A program made the translations under genes and the position numbers. This document shows positions 1-13,700 of a stretch of DNA of 64,000 bases, piece by piece. The notes below the pieces were generated by a model, which had not been told where the DNA came from, did not search any database, and saw only the letters and a list, made by a program, of their open reading frames with translations. How positions within the stretch are numbered: the stretch's first letter is position 1; the number at the start of each line of letters is the position of its first letter. The stretch comes from Sporodiniella umbellata (lineage: Eukaryota > Mucoromycota > Mucoromycetes > Mucorales > Rhizopodaceae): NCBI GenBank assembly GCA_025677835.1, contig JAIXMR010000054.1, positions 1 through 64,000 on the forward strand, given 5' to 3'.

Positions 1-1617
1 GATTTGTTATCGTTTTAATTTATGCTTTTTATAATATACATTCTGAGCTTATAATTAGATTAGGTATTCGCTTGTGAATACCAAGCAATAACTATATAAA
101 AAAAGCAGGAGCTTGGATCGTGTAGTTTACTTGTAACAATAAGCGCCCAGAGTTTCTACATCTGCACAGTAGACTTTTGTTTTTGCTTTTGTGACTAGTT
201 TTGTGAAAGCTGTAGTTGGCATGACAAATTACTGTAGAATTTCCATATATCAAACATGCGAGATATGTCGAAAAACTTCTGACTTGAAAATTAGATATTT
301 CATATAGCATTACAATTGTCACTGAAAATAACGCAACATAAAAAACTTTGGGATATTTTTTCGTACTTTTTTTATACCACTTTGATTATAGCCAACAAAA
401 AAAGCATTTTTTCCTTGTTTTTGCCTATGTAGACTTGTTAAATAGTAGCAGAAATTTCGGATATGGTTGCCGCTCGCTTTTAATGTTTACAGACATTGCC
501 GTTTTCCTTTTTTTTTTTTTTGTTTCTTGTTTTATACATGTCTAGTAGTCGAGAAAACAGAATATATATATATATTATATTGCCATTATACAGCATCTTT
601 ATTGTAATTGAACAGAAGAAAGGCGAGATATTGTCTGAAAAATCTCACTTGGCTAGTCTTAGGTTATATTAACTGTCAATTTTATTACTGTTTTGATTTA
701 GGCGAAGCTTTTTTTTTTTAAGAAAGCAAGCAAAGAAAAAAAAAGCAACTGGTTTGACAATTTTCAGCGGTACTTTGCGAACAGCCTACTACAACACACA
801 GTTTGTAAAGTTTTTGGTGAATAAAAAGTAAAGTTACTTTGAGGTTTCAAATGGGTTGCCTTGGTTTCTTATATATCGAGACAACAGACGTTTAAAACTA
901 GGGTTTTATACAGCTTATGTTTTTATATACTACATGTTATGCCCATAGTATTGAAAATAAAACTATTTCTGGGAAGAAGGAGTGTAGTTTTTTGCTTGTC
1001 TGTAAACTCTTTCTTTTAAAATGTGAGTACTGCTCCCATTTTTATCAACGAAAACTGGACTCAAGAAGAAAAAAGTAAAGAAAAGCATGCATATTATAAT
1101 AAAAGTTCTGCTCTTAAAAACTCTCTGTTTTATTGAATTATATTATAATATGGAACTCTTCTTTTTATTTTGTTTCAAATAAGCTGCAGCTGTAACTTTT
1201 GATTAATAAAGTTTTTTTTTTTTAAAAAAAAATTATAGTCAAGCCGTTTTGTACATAATAGTAAACAGTAATACTACAATATGTTGCTATACTGCGTGTA
1301 TGAGCTGAACAATTAGACTGAAGAAGTTTTTTTGATTTTATTTTTATTATCAAGAAAAGCTGATTTCTAACTACAGCTAACATAAAATTGGTTCTAGTTG
1401 GCTACAGTATTATTTGTTGAAACACTGTAGTAGCAGATATATAGGTTGTCATCCTATATTTCCATATAAAGAAATTTTTGGGTAAATATGAAACCGAGAG
1501 TTATTGCTATTCTAATATTTTTAAAATGTGGGGAAAAATCAACTTAAAGGGGAACAATTTAATTTCTGGGATTTTTCTTTGCTTTTTTTTTTTTTTTTTT
1601 TGAGTAGTAGAAAAAAA
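1..1617. other. AT-rich intergenic region upstream of the acyl-CoA oxidase gene
   Basis: No supportable gene was seen. The stretch has many short poly-A and poly-T runs, and several AATAAA-like sites that could be 3' processing signals of a gene beyond the left edge. Short ORFs here have no recognisable domain or codon pattern. A T run of about 18 nt lies at 1585-1602, immediately before the start codon of the next gene. Confidence 0.6.
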
Positions 1618-3995
1618 ATGCACGTTAAGTTTCCAAAACATTTGAAACCAGCTGAACCCCAAGGCGAAAATCTTTTATTAGAGGAACGTAAACGTGCCTC
1701 GTTCCACTCTAACGACCTGATGGAATACATTTATGGAAGTGAATATATAAAAAAGCGAAACAATATACTCCAAATACTTGAAAATGATTCTGTTTTGGGG
1801 GATAAATCTCATCGCTATTACAATGGTCGCCGTATGCGTTTCAAAAAGTCTTTGGAAGCTGCCAGAAGATTTGCCGAGCTTCAGAGGTAAAGCATAATAG
1901 TTTTCATTTATCAAAAAAAAGACAAGCATTAAAATGTACTAATATTATGCTAGTCTCTATCATTGGAGCGACGCAGAATTTTTGATTGCAGAATCCCTTT
2001 TTGATGAAGCGAGCGCAGTAAATATAACGAGTATACAAGTGTTGTCCTCTTGTACAAATTTTTTTAATTAGTTTCGGCTTCACCGTTCGATGTTTATGCC
2101 AACTATTGCCAACCAAGGCACAGAAGAGCAAAAAAAAATATATTTGGAACCTGCTTTGAGATATGAAATTATTGGATGTTATGCTCAGACAGAGGTACTG
2201 TAGATGAATACAGAAAATGTGTACTGAATGTTTAACAGCTCGGGCATGGATCGAATGTCCGAGGTTTAGAGACTACTGCCACTTATCGACCTGAAACAGG
2301 GACATTTGTACTTAACTCACCCACTTTGACGTCTTCCAAGTGGTGGATTGGAGGACTAGGTGTTGCTGCTAATCACGCTATTGTAATGGCTAGGCTTATA
2401 ACACAGGGCAAAGATTATGGGCCACACCCATTCATTGTACAAATTAGAAATCTGGAAAATCATGAGCCACTGAAGGGAATTACTGTAGGTGATATTGGTC
2501 CAAAGTTTGGATTTAACACTGTCGATAATGGTTTCATTCTCTTTGACAATGTACATATTCCACATATTGCGTTTTTGGCAAGATATTCGCAAATAGAGGA
2601 AAAGACTGGTGCCTATGTTAAACCGCCTAACGAAAAGCTGACTTATGGCACAATGGTATTTGTTCGCGCCAATATTGTTTTGGGTAAAAAAAAAAAGAAA
2701 AGAAAAATGAAGCTTTTTTTAAATCAAGTCTAATATTTACTATCAAAAACCCACATTGATATTAGAGTCGTTTATAGTAATTGCTAGAGCGGCTACAGTG
2801 GCTGTTCGTTATTCGGCAATACGGGTTCAAGGATCAGATAGCTCTATACCTCAAAAAGACGGCACGAGACAGAATATGGAGACTGCTGTATTAGACTACA
2901 CGATGCAGCAATATCGGCTGTTCCCTATAATTGCTCAGGCTTATGCTTGTCATTTTACCGGACAAGAAATGCACAAAACATACAGAGAAAACCAAGAAAA
3001 GATGGCCCAGGGGGACTTTTCATATCTTGCTGATCTTCACGCCTCATCGTCTGGCCTAAAAAGTTTAACAACTACCCTCGCTGTAGCAGCTATAGAGGAA
3101 TGTCGAAGGGCTTGTGGCGGGCACGGGTACTCATTGTTTTCCGGTCTAGGGCAGTTCTATCAAGACTATCTTCCAAAAGCCACGGTATAAAATCTATAGA
3201 CATAAAGAGAATATAGAGTACTCATTTTTAGAAATACAAATGCATGTACAAAATTAGTGGGAGGGCGATAATTACCTGTTAACACAACAAACAGCACGCT
3301 ATCTTATCAAAACGATGCGATCACTAGCCACTCAAAAAAATAAGACAAACTTTTCTTCTCAATACCTTTCAGAATACATGTCAAACCCAAAAGCATCGTT
3401 TACACAAACAGACCGATTCGATCATCCAGAGTCATTACTATCGGCTTTTAAGTTCCGAGCAGCATTCCTTATTGATAAAGCAGTTTATGCGCTAGATATT
3501 CAAAAGGTCAACTGGAACGATCTGCTGATTGACGTTTATCGGATCTCGCGAGCCCATTGCCAGTTACTGCTTGTGTCTAATTTTATACAGGCTGCATGGA
3601 AAGGGCCAGACTCAAAAGTGAAGCAAGCACTTCAACAGCTTGCTCTCTTATTCTGTTTGTCTACTTTAGAGCAAGAAATGGCTGACTTCTTGGCTTGCGG
3701 TTATATATTGCCAGAGCAAGTACCCGAGGTGAAGCAACACCTAGTGGATCTTCTCAAATCAATTCGACCCAATGCAGTGGTTTTGGTTGACGCTTTCGGC
3801 ATCCCAGACTATATGTTGAACTCCGCCCTGGGCGAGAGCAAAGGGGATGTGTATAAAAAGATGACAGCAATGGCTGAACTAGAACCCTTGAATCAGCAAA
3901 GAGTAGTTGACGGTTATGAACAGTATATCAGGCCGTTGATTTATAACGGTAAAAAAAACTGGAAAATAGGCAAGGACGGTATAGCTAGGCTTTAA
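1618..3995 (+). CDS. POX1: Peroxisomal acyl-CoA oxidase (6 exons, 685 aa)
   Basis: The product catalyses the first step of peroxisomal beta-oxidation: FAD-dependent oxidation of acyl-CoA to trans-2-enoyl-CoA with H2O2 as by-product. Exons read as 1618-1886, 1954-2017, 2072-2194, 2239-2683, 2766-3184 and 3258-3995; the frame closes exactly at 686 codons. Family landmarks are visible in order: [20 protein letters not shown] at the end of exon 3 and start of exon 4, [10 protein letters not shown] with GGLG, then VRYSAIR, then [18 protein letters not shown] at the start of exon 6, whose Glu (about residue 442) matches the catalytic base. The C-terminus ends in Ala-Arg-Leu, a plausible PTS1 peroxisomal signal. 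The length fits fungal Pox1 proteins. The start lies just after a poly-T tract, and an upstream in-frame GTG-type start is less likely. Known from the family: the reaction and compartment. Inferred: peroxisomal import through ARL. Confidence 0.93.
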
Positions 3996-4461
3996 TAGAT
4001 AATGCAGGTAGTGCTCATGTACTATTCTTAACGTATCATGATCTTTTATAAGCATTACAATTATCAATGAAATAAAGCCAAAGAACTGAAGTTCTATATA
4101 TTTCAGATGTTTTCAAGCACCACTAAGAGCTTATTTTATAAAGCTAGTACATCTAATTCGTTATTAATTGAATACATGTTTTTACACTGAACAGTTGTGT
4201 AAAGGAATGTATATAGTGTGTATGTTTGTGCTTGTGCCTATATGCTTATAGAGAAAAAAACAAGGTTAGGGTTAACTGCAGTTTCCCACGATTGCTCTTT
4301 GTTAGGTGGGTAAGTAGGGTTCGCTAGTGTATTTTTTTGATTTCTCACGTTTCTTATATGGTTTTTTTTTTTTTTTTTTTTAAAAAAAAAGCGGGTACCA
4401 CTTCAAACAGTTCTTTTTTATTCCTATTTAGATTTACTTTAAAAGATTAAATACAAACCAA
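3996..4461. other. Intergenic region between acyl-CoA oxidase and DDAH
   Basis: This 466-nt tandem gap must hold the acyl-CoA oxidase 3' end and the DDAH promoter. It contains an AATAAA at 4071-4076 and a T run followed by an A run around 4361-4390. No gene was seen. Confidence 0.6.
4071..4076 (+). terminator. Probable polyadenylation signal of the acyl-CoA oxidase gene
   Basis: A canonical AATAAA hexamer lies 76 nt after the acyl-CoA oxidase stop codon and is followed by T-rich sequence. This is position-based inference only. Confidence 0.4.
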
Positions 4462-5520
<1,059 letters not shown>

Positions 5521-5950
5521 CATACCAAAAAAAGATATAGAGCAGAGAAAAGGTAATGCAATAAAATCATACGACACAAACAAAATGACATAATTTGATG
5601 GTATTGTCATTTTTTAACTGTTGTATTTCAAATGCAAAAGGTCTTTGCTCATGCTTACTTTGGCGTATTCTTTCTTTTCTGTCAATTGATGCATTAACAA
5701 TAAATAAAAGGAGGGCTTTTACTTTTTATGTATAAATATCCCACTTCTTTTCCCTTTTTTTCTTTTTTCTTTTTTTAACTTTTTCTTTTCTTTCTCTTTT
5801 CTTTATTACTTTATTTTAGTCTCTGTTTTTCTTGAGACTATAAAGTACTTAATTTCTTTACATTCTCTCAAGCTATTTGCTTTTCATTAGTACTATTATT
5901 TTGTGTTTTACTCTTGTTTTTGTTTTTTTATAAGCTTAATTATAATAAAA
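5521..5950. other. Intergenic region with a pyrimidine-rich promoter of the TLDc gene
   Basis: The first half holds candidate poly(A) signals (AATAAA at 5560-5565 and 5703-5708) for DDAH. The second half is strongly CT-rich (about 5741-5900), as often seen ahead of fungal start sites. No gene was seen. Confidence 0.5.
5731..5740 (+). promoter_or_regulatory. TATA-like element upstream of the TLDc gene
   Basis: TATAAATATC occurs at the start of a CT-rich tract, about 220 nt before the ATG at 5951. The distance allows a typical 5' UTR. Nothing beyond sequence and position supports it. Confidence 0.35.
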
Positions 5951-7374
5951 ATGAAAAGAAATAATGCTACCAGCACAAGGTTTAAAGATAAATTATTCCC
6001 TTTACACAGATCAATTACAGACGATAATGACAATACGTATAACGAAAAGCACCCTTCGCCGTTTACCCGTCTAGTATCCAAGTTGTTAGGTATTATATCT
6101 GCTAGTTTGTTCTCTGTTCTTATCATGTTTAGGACTAAAAAAAGTGGAGGAGCAAAAGAAGCCTCGTTTAAGGCATAATAAGTCACATTCAACTACGTCA
6201 ATTACAAAAGGTTCAGTAATATTATCATCTTTAAACCAACTAGCTAGCCCAGATACCCCCCATGATACAAATCTGCCGAAAAGAAAAACTACCATTGCAT
6301 TTGCTGAACCCAACCTCAAAGAGTCAACAGATAAAAGGGACCAAGACGAGACAAGCTCCATTTCGTCTTCTAGCCTAGTCAGTATCTCTTCTCTAGAGAG
6401 CTCGGTATCTTCTTTAAATTCTGTGACAGAACCTTCTTTTGTTATGATTCATAAAAAAGAGGAGCCTGGCCGATCCACTGCGAGGGATGTTTTGATGAGC
6501 TTGGCTACAGCTACTTCTACCAAAACTTCGTTTTTAGCGGATTTCGATATGCCCCCTATTGTTTTACAGGGGCGTAGACAAGATACAGAGCCTGTTTTGA
6601 CAGAAGCTATGGCAGAAAAGGTAAATTGAGAGGACTTTTTTTTCTTTTCTTTTTTTTTTTTAATAAAAGACGCGACATGTTGACACTTGACTAAAAAAAA
6701 AAAAAAAGATTCGACCATATATTCCACGAAGATTCCGTGTAGCATCTAGCTGGAACCTTCTGTACAGTCTCGATCAGAATGGCGTTAGTCTTCAAAGTCT
6801 TTATTCTTCTACACAAAACTATGAAGGGCCATGTATTATGATTTTTAAAGATGCAGATGAGCAGGTAAAAAAAAACATACATAAAAGGAATGACCTAATT
6901 TTATATTCATTAGCTTTACGGCGCTTATCTGAGCCATACACTAAGATGTCAAAATAATGCATATTATGGAACAGGTGAATGGTAAACAGACAAAAACGTA
7001 CGTCTATGCATTCTCTAACTTATTTTAATTGAAGTTTCTTATGGAAGCTAACGTCAGAATATGAGCACAAAAAAGAGGAGCAGGCCTTACCAAAGATTAA
7101 GGTTTTCCCTTGGACAGGAAAGAATGACTATATGATTTTATGCAATACAGATTTCATTGCAATCGGCGGAGGGTAATTATATATTTGTCAAAAAAAAAAA
7201 AAAAAAAGCTTTGCTTATGAATACAATCGTAGAGATGGATGTTTTGGTCTATGGCTGAACTCAGACCTAGAAAAAGGCTACAGCGCTACTTGTCCTACGT
7301 TTGATAATGAATCTCTTTCCATTAAGCCGCAATTTGAATGTATGGAACTGGAAGTTTGGGGCTTCGGCATATAA
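5951..7374 (+). CDS. TLDc-domain protein, OXR1/Restriction of telomere capping type (6 exons, 376 aa)
   Basis: TLDc proteins (OXR1, NCOA7, TBC1D24, fungal Oxr1/Rtc5) act in oxidative-stress resistance and, in recent work on the family, in V-ATPase regulation. Exons: 5951-6089, 6133-6620, 6709-6864, 6914-6981, 7035-7172, 7233-7374; the frame closes at 377 codons. Residues 1-209 are a low-complexity, Ser/Thr-rich N-terminal region. From about residue 210 a complete TLDc domain follows: WNLLYSLDQNGVSLQSLY, GPCIMIFKDADEQ, LYGAYLSHTLR, GTGECFLW (formed across a splice), NDYMILCNTDFIAIGGG, then GCFGLWLNSDL and the terminal FECMELEVWGFGI. The neighbour on the opposite strand is a RAVE/V-ATPase gene, so the two convergent genes may both concern V-ATPase, but that is inference. 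No LysM or TBC domain is present. Confidence 0.9.
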
Positions 7375-7726
7375 GCGCACGCTCGGTTAATTTTATTTTG
7401 TTTGTCGTTTCCCTCTATAATTATTTCACCTTGTTTTTTTTTTTGTATTTAGCCTTTTTTATATTATTATTATTGCAGACAAAATAGAAAATTGTTTATT
7501 TTTGCATCAAAAACCGTATTTAAGTATCTTAAAACACTTAAGAGGGGCGAGGGAGAGTGAAAGAATCCCAAGAACTCCTATTTGTATCTTCATATGATTT
7601 TCATTACAATCAAAACTTTATTAAATATTTTTTTCCATAGATTCTTTAATTATAAACATCAACTTATTTGTTATTGTTTTCATCTCAGGAGTACATCACA
7701 CTATATAAGCTTCAAAAGTATGTTAA
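7375..7726. other. Convergent intergenic region between TLDc and Rav1/DMX-like genes
   Basis: These 352 nt separate the two stop codons and must hold both 3' UTRs. The sequence is AT-rich with T runs. No gene was seen. Confidence 0.6.
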
Positions 7727-10700
7727 TTATCTCATCTGACAGTTTGAAACACCATTAGGTCCAGAGGCATAGATATCTCCCTCCAAAACTTGAATTTGTG
7801 TCACTCCAAATGCTTTCAACTTTTACCAAACAATGATTTTTAGTTCAGCCAGTCTGTATTTCTTTTTTTTTACTTACTGGAATTCGGTTAAAGGTTGGAA
7901 CAAAAAACCGGTTTCTAGGCTGAATTTCAACTGTCTTTTTGAGTTTGTAGGTATTTGTATCCCAAATCTAGACACAGACGTGTAAACAATGGGTCTATCT
8001 AAGGAGGGAGATACCCAGACTTACCTTTAGTTCTCCATCAATTGACCCAGTAATAAGCGATTTGTTTTCTGAATCAATAGTAACTGATCTAATACGCGAT
8101 TGATGAGCTACAAAGGTATGCATTGTTGTACGCTGTCGAATATCAGATACAACTTTGTATTTTTTGTGTCAGTTTTGCTTTCTTGTTTTTCTTTTTAGTT
8201 TTATGCCTTTCATTGTTACCTATTTCGCCTCGTTTGCCTCCAGAAAATAAAAGCTGTGTATCTGAGTCATATGTAACAGCATATGCTCCAGATTCATGGC
8301 CAGGTAATGCTACATCATCGTGGTTTATTTTCTTATCGTTAATTGATGTTCACATTCTTTAAAACCAATTACTTACAGCATATCATGGCTTTTGAGGGAG
8401 GCAGTAGCGTATCCCACAAGCAAATATGGTCACGTCTGAAAACAAAAGTAAGTGATTGAAAATCGCAAACGCAAAGGTGTTCTTACTTTCTACTCATCGC
8501 TAAAGAAGTGCCTGCCGTGGCTACCAAACTGCTTGAATCAACAAACGTAAAGTCTCGCGTTGCTTTTGAGTGACAGTTAATGCTCTAATAAAAATACAAC
8601 TGATTAATATATACATCTTTAGCCATACACCAGCTTACATAATAAGGCTTGTTAGAATGAGCATGGGCATCAAAGCGCCACAAGCACAATGATCCGTAGG
8701 TGTCCCCAGCTGCAAATTTTTGTCCAAAGTGGTCAAAGTGAATTCTAATTACACGTTTTCATTAAACGTTATTTAAAATAGACTCTATCTTTTTTCAATT
8801 GTACCTAGTAGTTTTCCCTTGACATCCGTAATAATTGGCTATCTCTCTTTCTTGACCAAACTGCCATAAAATAGCGGAAGGGCTGGTGTTACTATTAATC
8901 TCACATCCAGTAATATCTATTCAAAATAAATATAATTCTTCTTTGTCTCTTTCTCTATATTACAGAATGGATATTGAGGGTGGGCCTCGACACAGGCTCC
9001 TGTCACATTTCTCTTGAATACAATCTAAACAGAGTATTTGTAAGTTTGGTATTACGCCAAAAAAAAAAACAAACAAAAAACTCCCAGTTACCATTTTGTC
9101 TTTTTCTGCATGATCTGTCATTAAGGGACTTGAGGCATTGGATGCTTTAGTGGATGAGTCTCCTTTGGCTAAAGATTTTTTCAAGGAGTCGTAGACATAC
9201 TCTAAATTTATGTTTGGGGAACCTTTCTGTGCATGCTCTTCTAATGCACGATTACCTGCAGGTGACATCAGCGTAGGAGTACCAAGCATTGATGTTCTTG
9301 ACGCTTTGTGCCGTAATGGTTTCGGTGTAGCCATACTAGAGTTAGGCTCATTGTCGTTGTCCGAAGAGTCTATATCTTCGTCTTCTTCGGTGTCCGGATA
9401 ACTATCGATATGATGTTCATGACCATATCCTGCAGAAGATGCAGAGCGTGTTCTAACTACTGGTTGCTATTTTTTTTTCAGTCAAGACATTATATCACTT
9501 AATTCTTTAAAAATATGTCCTTATACTTACAGAACTAATTGTTGTTACCTTTGAGAGGTCAATTTCTTGTATTTCTGACTTTAGGCAAACAGCCATAGCA
9601 TTGGCTGACTAAGTTACACATGTTTAAGTTTGGTTTCTTTCTTTTCTTTTCTGCAGAATACATACAGGGTTAATACAGAAAGCATATGCAGTACTAGGCG
9701 CACTATACATATTATTGAAGCGTATCGGATGGTCATCATATATGATGTTGATATTGGCACGCTAGATTATACATGTGGAAATATGAATCGAAGGTTGACA
9801 AACGACTTTTTTTTTTTTTTTTGGTTACTTACAGTAAAGTCAATAAATGGCAAAAGCCTATCTGGTGAGCAAAGGCTTTTGATTGAATGCCAGTATTTTC
9901 TTTGTCGTAAAGTCTTGAATTGGGCTAATACATTTTCTATCGGGACAACAAAAAATACGACAGCAATTTAAGATCAGTAAACATAAATAAGGCAAAAAAC
10001 TGCCTACGTCTTGTCATTTTGGATTCAAGTTGTATTTCAATCTTCTTCTTGATGCAATGTGCGCGGTAGGCAATGGGATCCAGCAAAGTCGTCCATATAA
10101 AATCGGATATAAGCTCTATTTATATAATTAGTTTTGTAAACATCGCTGCTTTTTTCTCTACCTCCAAGATTGTGATGTTTTCCTTGGCACTGCATAGAGT
10201 GCTCAATGGAAGAAAGCAAATAATTGAGAGAAGCTGCTTCTAACAAGTTGGCTGCAGTTGACCGGTCTTGAGAGTCAATCAAAGGTCGATAAACTTCTTC
10301 AAGCATATCAAAACCAAACATACTACTCCCATCAGAAAGACTGTCAAACTCCTCAGGGATCATTTCAACCTGTTTGCAGTTAACAATGTTGAATATCAGT
10401 GATTGTATAGTGGCTGTGTATATACATGCTTACCATTTTCGTTTCGTTTTTCAAAAGCTGATTGAAGCAATTGGAAATAGCGTTTTCGCTATTAGTGTTT
10501 ACTCCAACTACATCCAAGAAAGACTTCAAATGGTAGAGTAGACGCCAAACTTTTTCATACTGTCTTTCTTTCAGAGTAACCAAAACAGCGCTGATGTATG
10601 TTGTGAGGGCGATTTGTTTTGTTGTTAGTGTGGCAGTCTCAGGGTTACAATAGCGCGATCGAAGATCACTCCAAATTTCAAACGTTTTAATAACGTGCCT

Positions 10701-13700
10701 AAAGGAAAAGTTTGTGTGTGTTAGTAACTTCACTTTTTTTTTTTTTTTTTTTTTTTTTCGTTTACTCTGTCCAGTGCTCTACAAACGCTAATGTTGAATA
10801 ATCAAAGTCTTGAGGCATCAGGGCAACTTCGTTCACCTCAAAACAGCCCACTTTAAACGCTCTCAAAAATTGGTGGACATCAAAGTTGTCAGGTACTCCA
10901 TCATGTAATATATATAAATACAGAGGAAATACATCTGTTTCAATACTTTTTTCCATTAAAAGTCGCGAAAATATATGTGGAGGAATTTTGACGGATTGTC
11001 CGAGATCTAAAATAGCCTGTCGATTTTGTAAAAATCTAGTACGGTATTTCATCTCATAGATATTATCTGGTTCCTTCAATCCATTGTAAATAGCAGAGGC
11101 AGCATGAAAAAAGGTCTAAAAAGCCAAAGTTTTCCAAAAAAAAAAAAAAAAAATCAGTACATGTATTTTTTTAAAAAGAGTAAAGTCGACAAACCTGCAG
11201 CAGACGAACTACTAACATAGCCTTATAGGCATCAAGTCCATCATCTACATTACTGTTTTTTTTTGAATCAGCTTCATCTTCGCTTACAGCTTTTTTTTCA
11301 CTGGCAAAGATGTCTTCCTCGTCATGCAGTGTTTCTGTTTTAGAAGCAAAAATGTCAGAATCGTCATCATCAAACAAGTTGGAGGCGTGTGATGGTTTAT
11401 AGGGGGTAAATATATCCCCCTCTGCAAACAGGTCTGCGGCATGCGAGGGTTTAGAGGGAGCAAATATATCTCCCTCTTCAAACAAATCGGTAGCGTGAGA
11501 AGGTCGAGTATCGTCAGTAGCAAATAGGTCTTGAGCACGAGCTGGCCGGCTGGGTTCTTCCCTAAATATGTCATCTGTTTGAGAGACATTAAGCAGATTC
11601 TCTGTCTTATTTTGACCTGAGACATGTGTTAAGTTTGCCAAGTGTGTTGGTGGGCTTATTTGATATTTTGTTAAAATATGTAATGCCAATAACGGACATC
11701 CCAACCTTTCGTATGCTTTAGAAACATGCAAAGAAAGGTCATACTCTAACTCGTATGGTACACTTATATCTTGTATCTGTCTAGTTTTTAGCTGATGGTA
11801 CAAAACGAACGCATTGGGATCTTGTAGGGCTGATATAGAGTCCTCACGATGCTCTGCATCATTTGAAAATTGAGATAAAGGAGCAATAAGTGCAAGGATT
11901 GAATTTTTTTGCTGATCAAGTATCCAGTAGGCCATGCTGACGAGCCATCGATCGTTGGACTGAATCCCAATTGGAATAACTGTACTTTCCAGTATCTCTT
12001 TCAGGACTGGACTATGATCGCCTGTATAAAACCTAGTCAACACATGCTCTTTTTTTTATGTTTCATTTTATGCAGTTCAGTGTACCTTCGTATACTCTAC
12101 AGATTGCTATAGCCAATTGATAGTCTTTCATATTCTTCAAAATGACATTAACAGCATCCCTCAATTTGTCTGCCAATAAAAAGAAGGCGGCAGCATACTC
12201 TAATTAAAAAGTGGTGTCGTGTAAATAGCGAGCTATTATATATCATCTATTTAACCAAACCAAATCTTTGTTTTCCAAGTAAAGCAAACGCATTTTTGGA
12301 AGCCGCTGTCTTCCAACGAGGCTGATCAAAATCGTTTGCGAGAAATCTTAGCATAGCTGCTTGCTCTTTATTGTGGCTGGCGGCTCTCCACAGTCCTAGT
12401 AGCAGACTCTTTTTACCCAATGCTAGATAAAACAGGGTGCACCCTACAGGATCTTTAAAATCACCTTGCGATAAGTAGATGTTTCGGGCTATAGACGTCA
12501 TTTGCTCTCTCTACCAAAGTAAGAACGAAAGTAAGCTATTAAAGATTTCATACCACAGTTTCAGCTTTTTGAAGCCACAAAAAAACACCCAACGATCTAG
12601 CATCTTCCCAAACAAACTTTTCGCCGCTTAGACGAATGCATTTTTCTAGCAATAGGTCTTGAGATTGGCTATGCAAAGCCCAAGCAAAATCTTTTGCTTG
12701 TAGATCTGGTTGCTTTTGATCTTCTGGAAGCTGTTGGTTTAAGTGAAAATGATTTTCTATTAATGCAGTAAACCTAGCTCCATTTTCGTCCATAGAATCT
12801 CCTTGATTGGATATCTTGAACATGCTTTAGTAGAAAATAAAAAAAAAAAAGCTTTTTTTTTTGTATACCTCAACAATAGTGTTAACCATAGCAATCAATT
12901 GGAATTTGTCCTTTTTCGAAACTCCAGGTAAGTTTTTACTTTTTAGACTGTAAGCAAGATTCTTTGCTTCGTTGCTTGTCAACAGTCGAACTTCATCTTC
13001 GTCTTCGTCAGAGCTGCTATTGTATCTGAAATAAGCAAAGAAAATAGCAGTGATTAAAAAAATCTTTTTACCCTTCCGTTTCACTATCATCAAATAAAGA
13101 GTTGTATACGCCTTTGGATGATTTAGCAGACTCGGTCTATGGCGGGAAAAAGTAAATAGAGTGAAAATCATCCCTCTTTTTTTTTTTTTTTTTTTTTTAC
13201 AGAAAAGAGCGATTACATTTTGTAGTCTGAAAGTATTAGAAAAAGAAACCGGTGGTATTTCAGTAATTGTGTTGTCATCTTCATCCACAAACTGCTTCAA
13301 GAAATTATATAAAGTCAACAACACGTTATGGACCAGCTCCATTTTTCCTAAATATAAAAATAAGACAGTGTGTTCTGGAGGAGATGTTCTTCATACCCCA
13401 CATGATGTAGTGAATTAGATGATGGGGATGATAAAAGGGCAAGGGCCCATTCATATCGTATGTCACATCATAGATACTAGACATTGACTCCATTTTATCA
13501 TTACCGTCTCGCGTTTCTATTTTGTATTGGTATTAGATCAAAATTTTTCTGTCTGTATATCGTTTACGTTTTGGAATAGTTTCATCTTCTGTAAGCCACT
13601 TGAGATAACACCTGAGCTGGTTTCCTGCTGCAACAGTCAAAACACCATAATCTACCCAAGCAAGAGCAGTAATATCCTCTGGTCTAAAAACAGACAAACA

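Noticed and set aside
10037..10363. Open frame ending at 10037 taken as the end of the Rav1 gene
   Set aside because: A 46-nt intron with donor GTAGAG and a CTAAT branch-like site shifts into a frame with protein-like sequence (LDPIAYRAHCIKKKIEIQL) that continues into clear DMXL-type exons. The stop lies in the unused frame.
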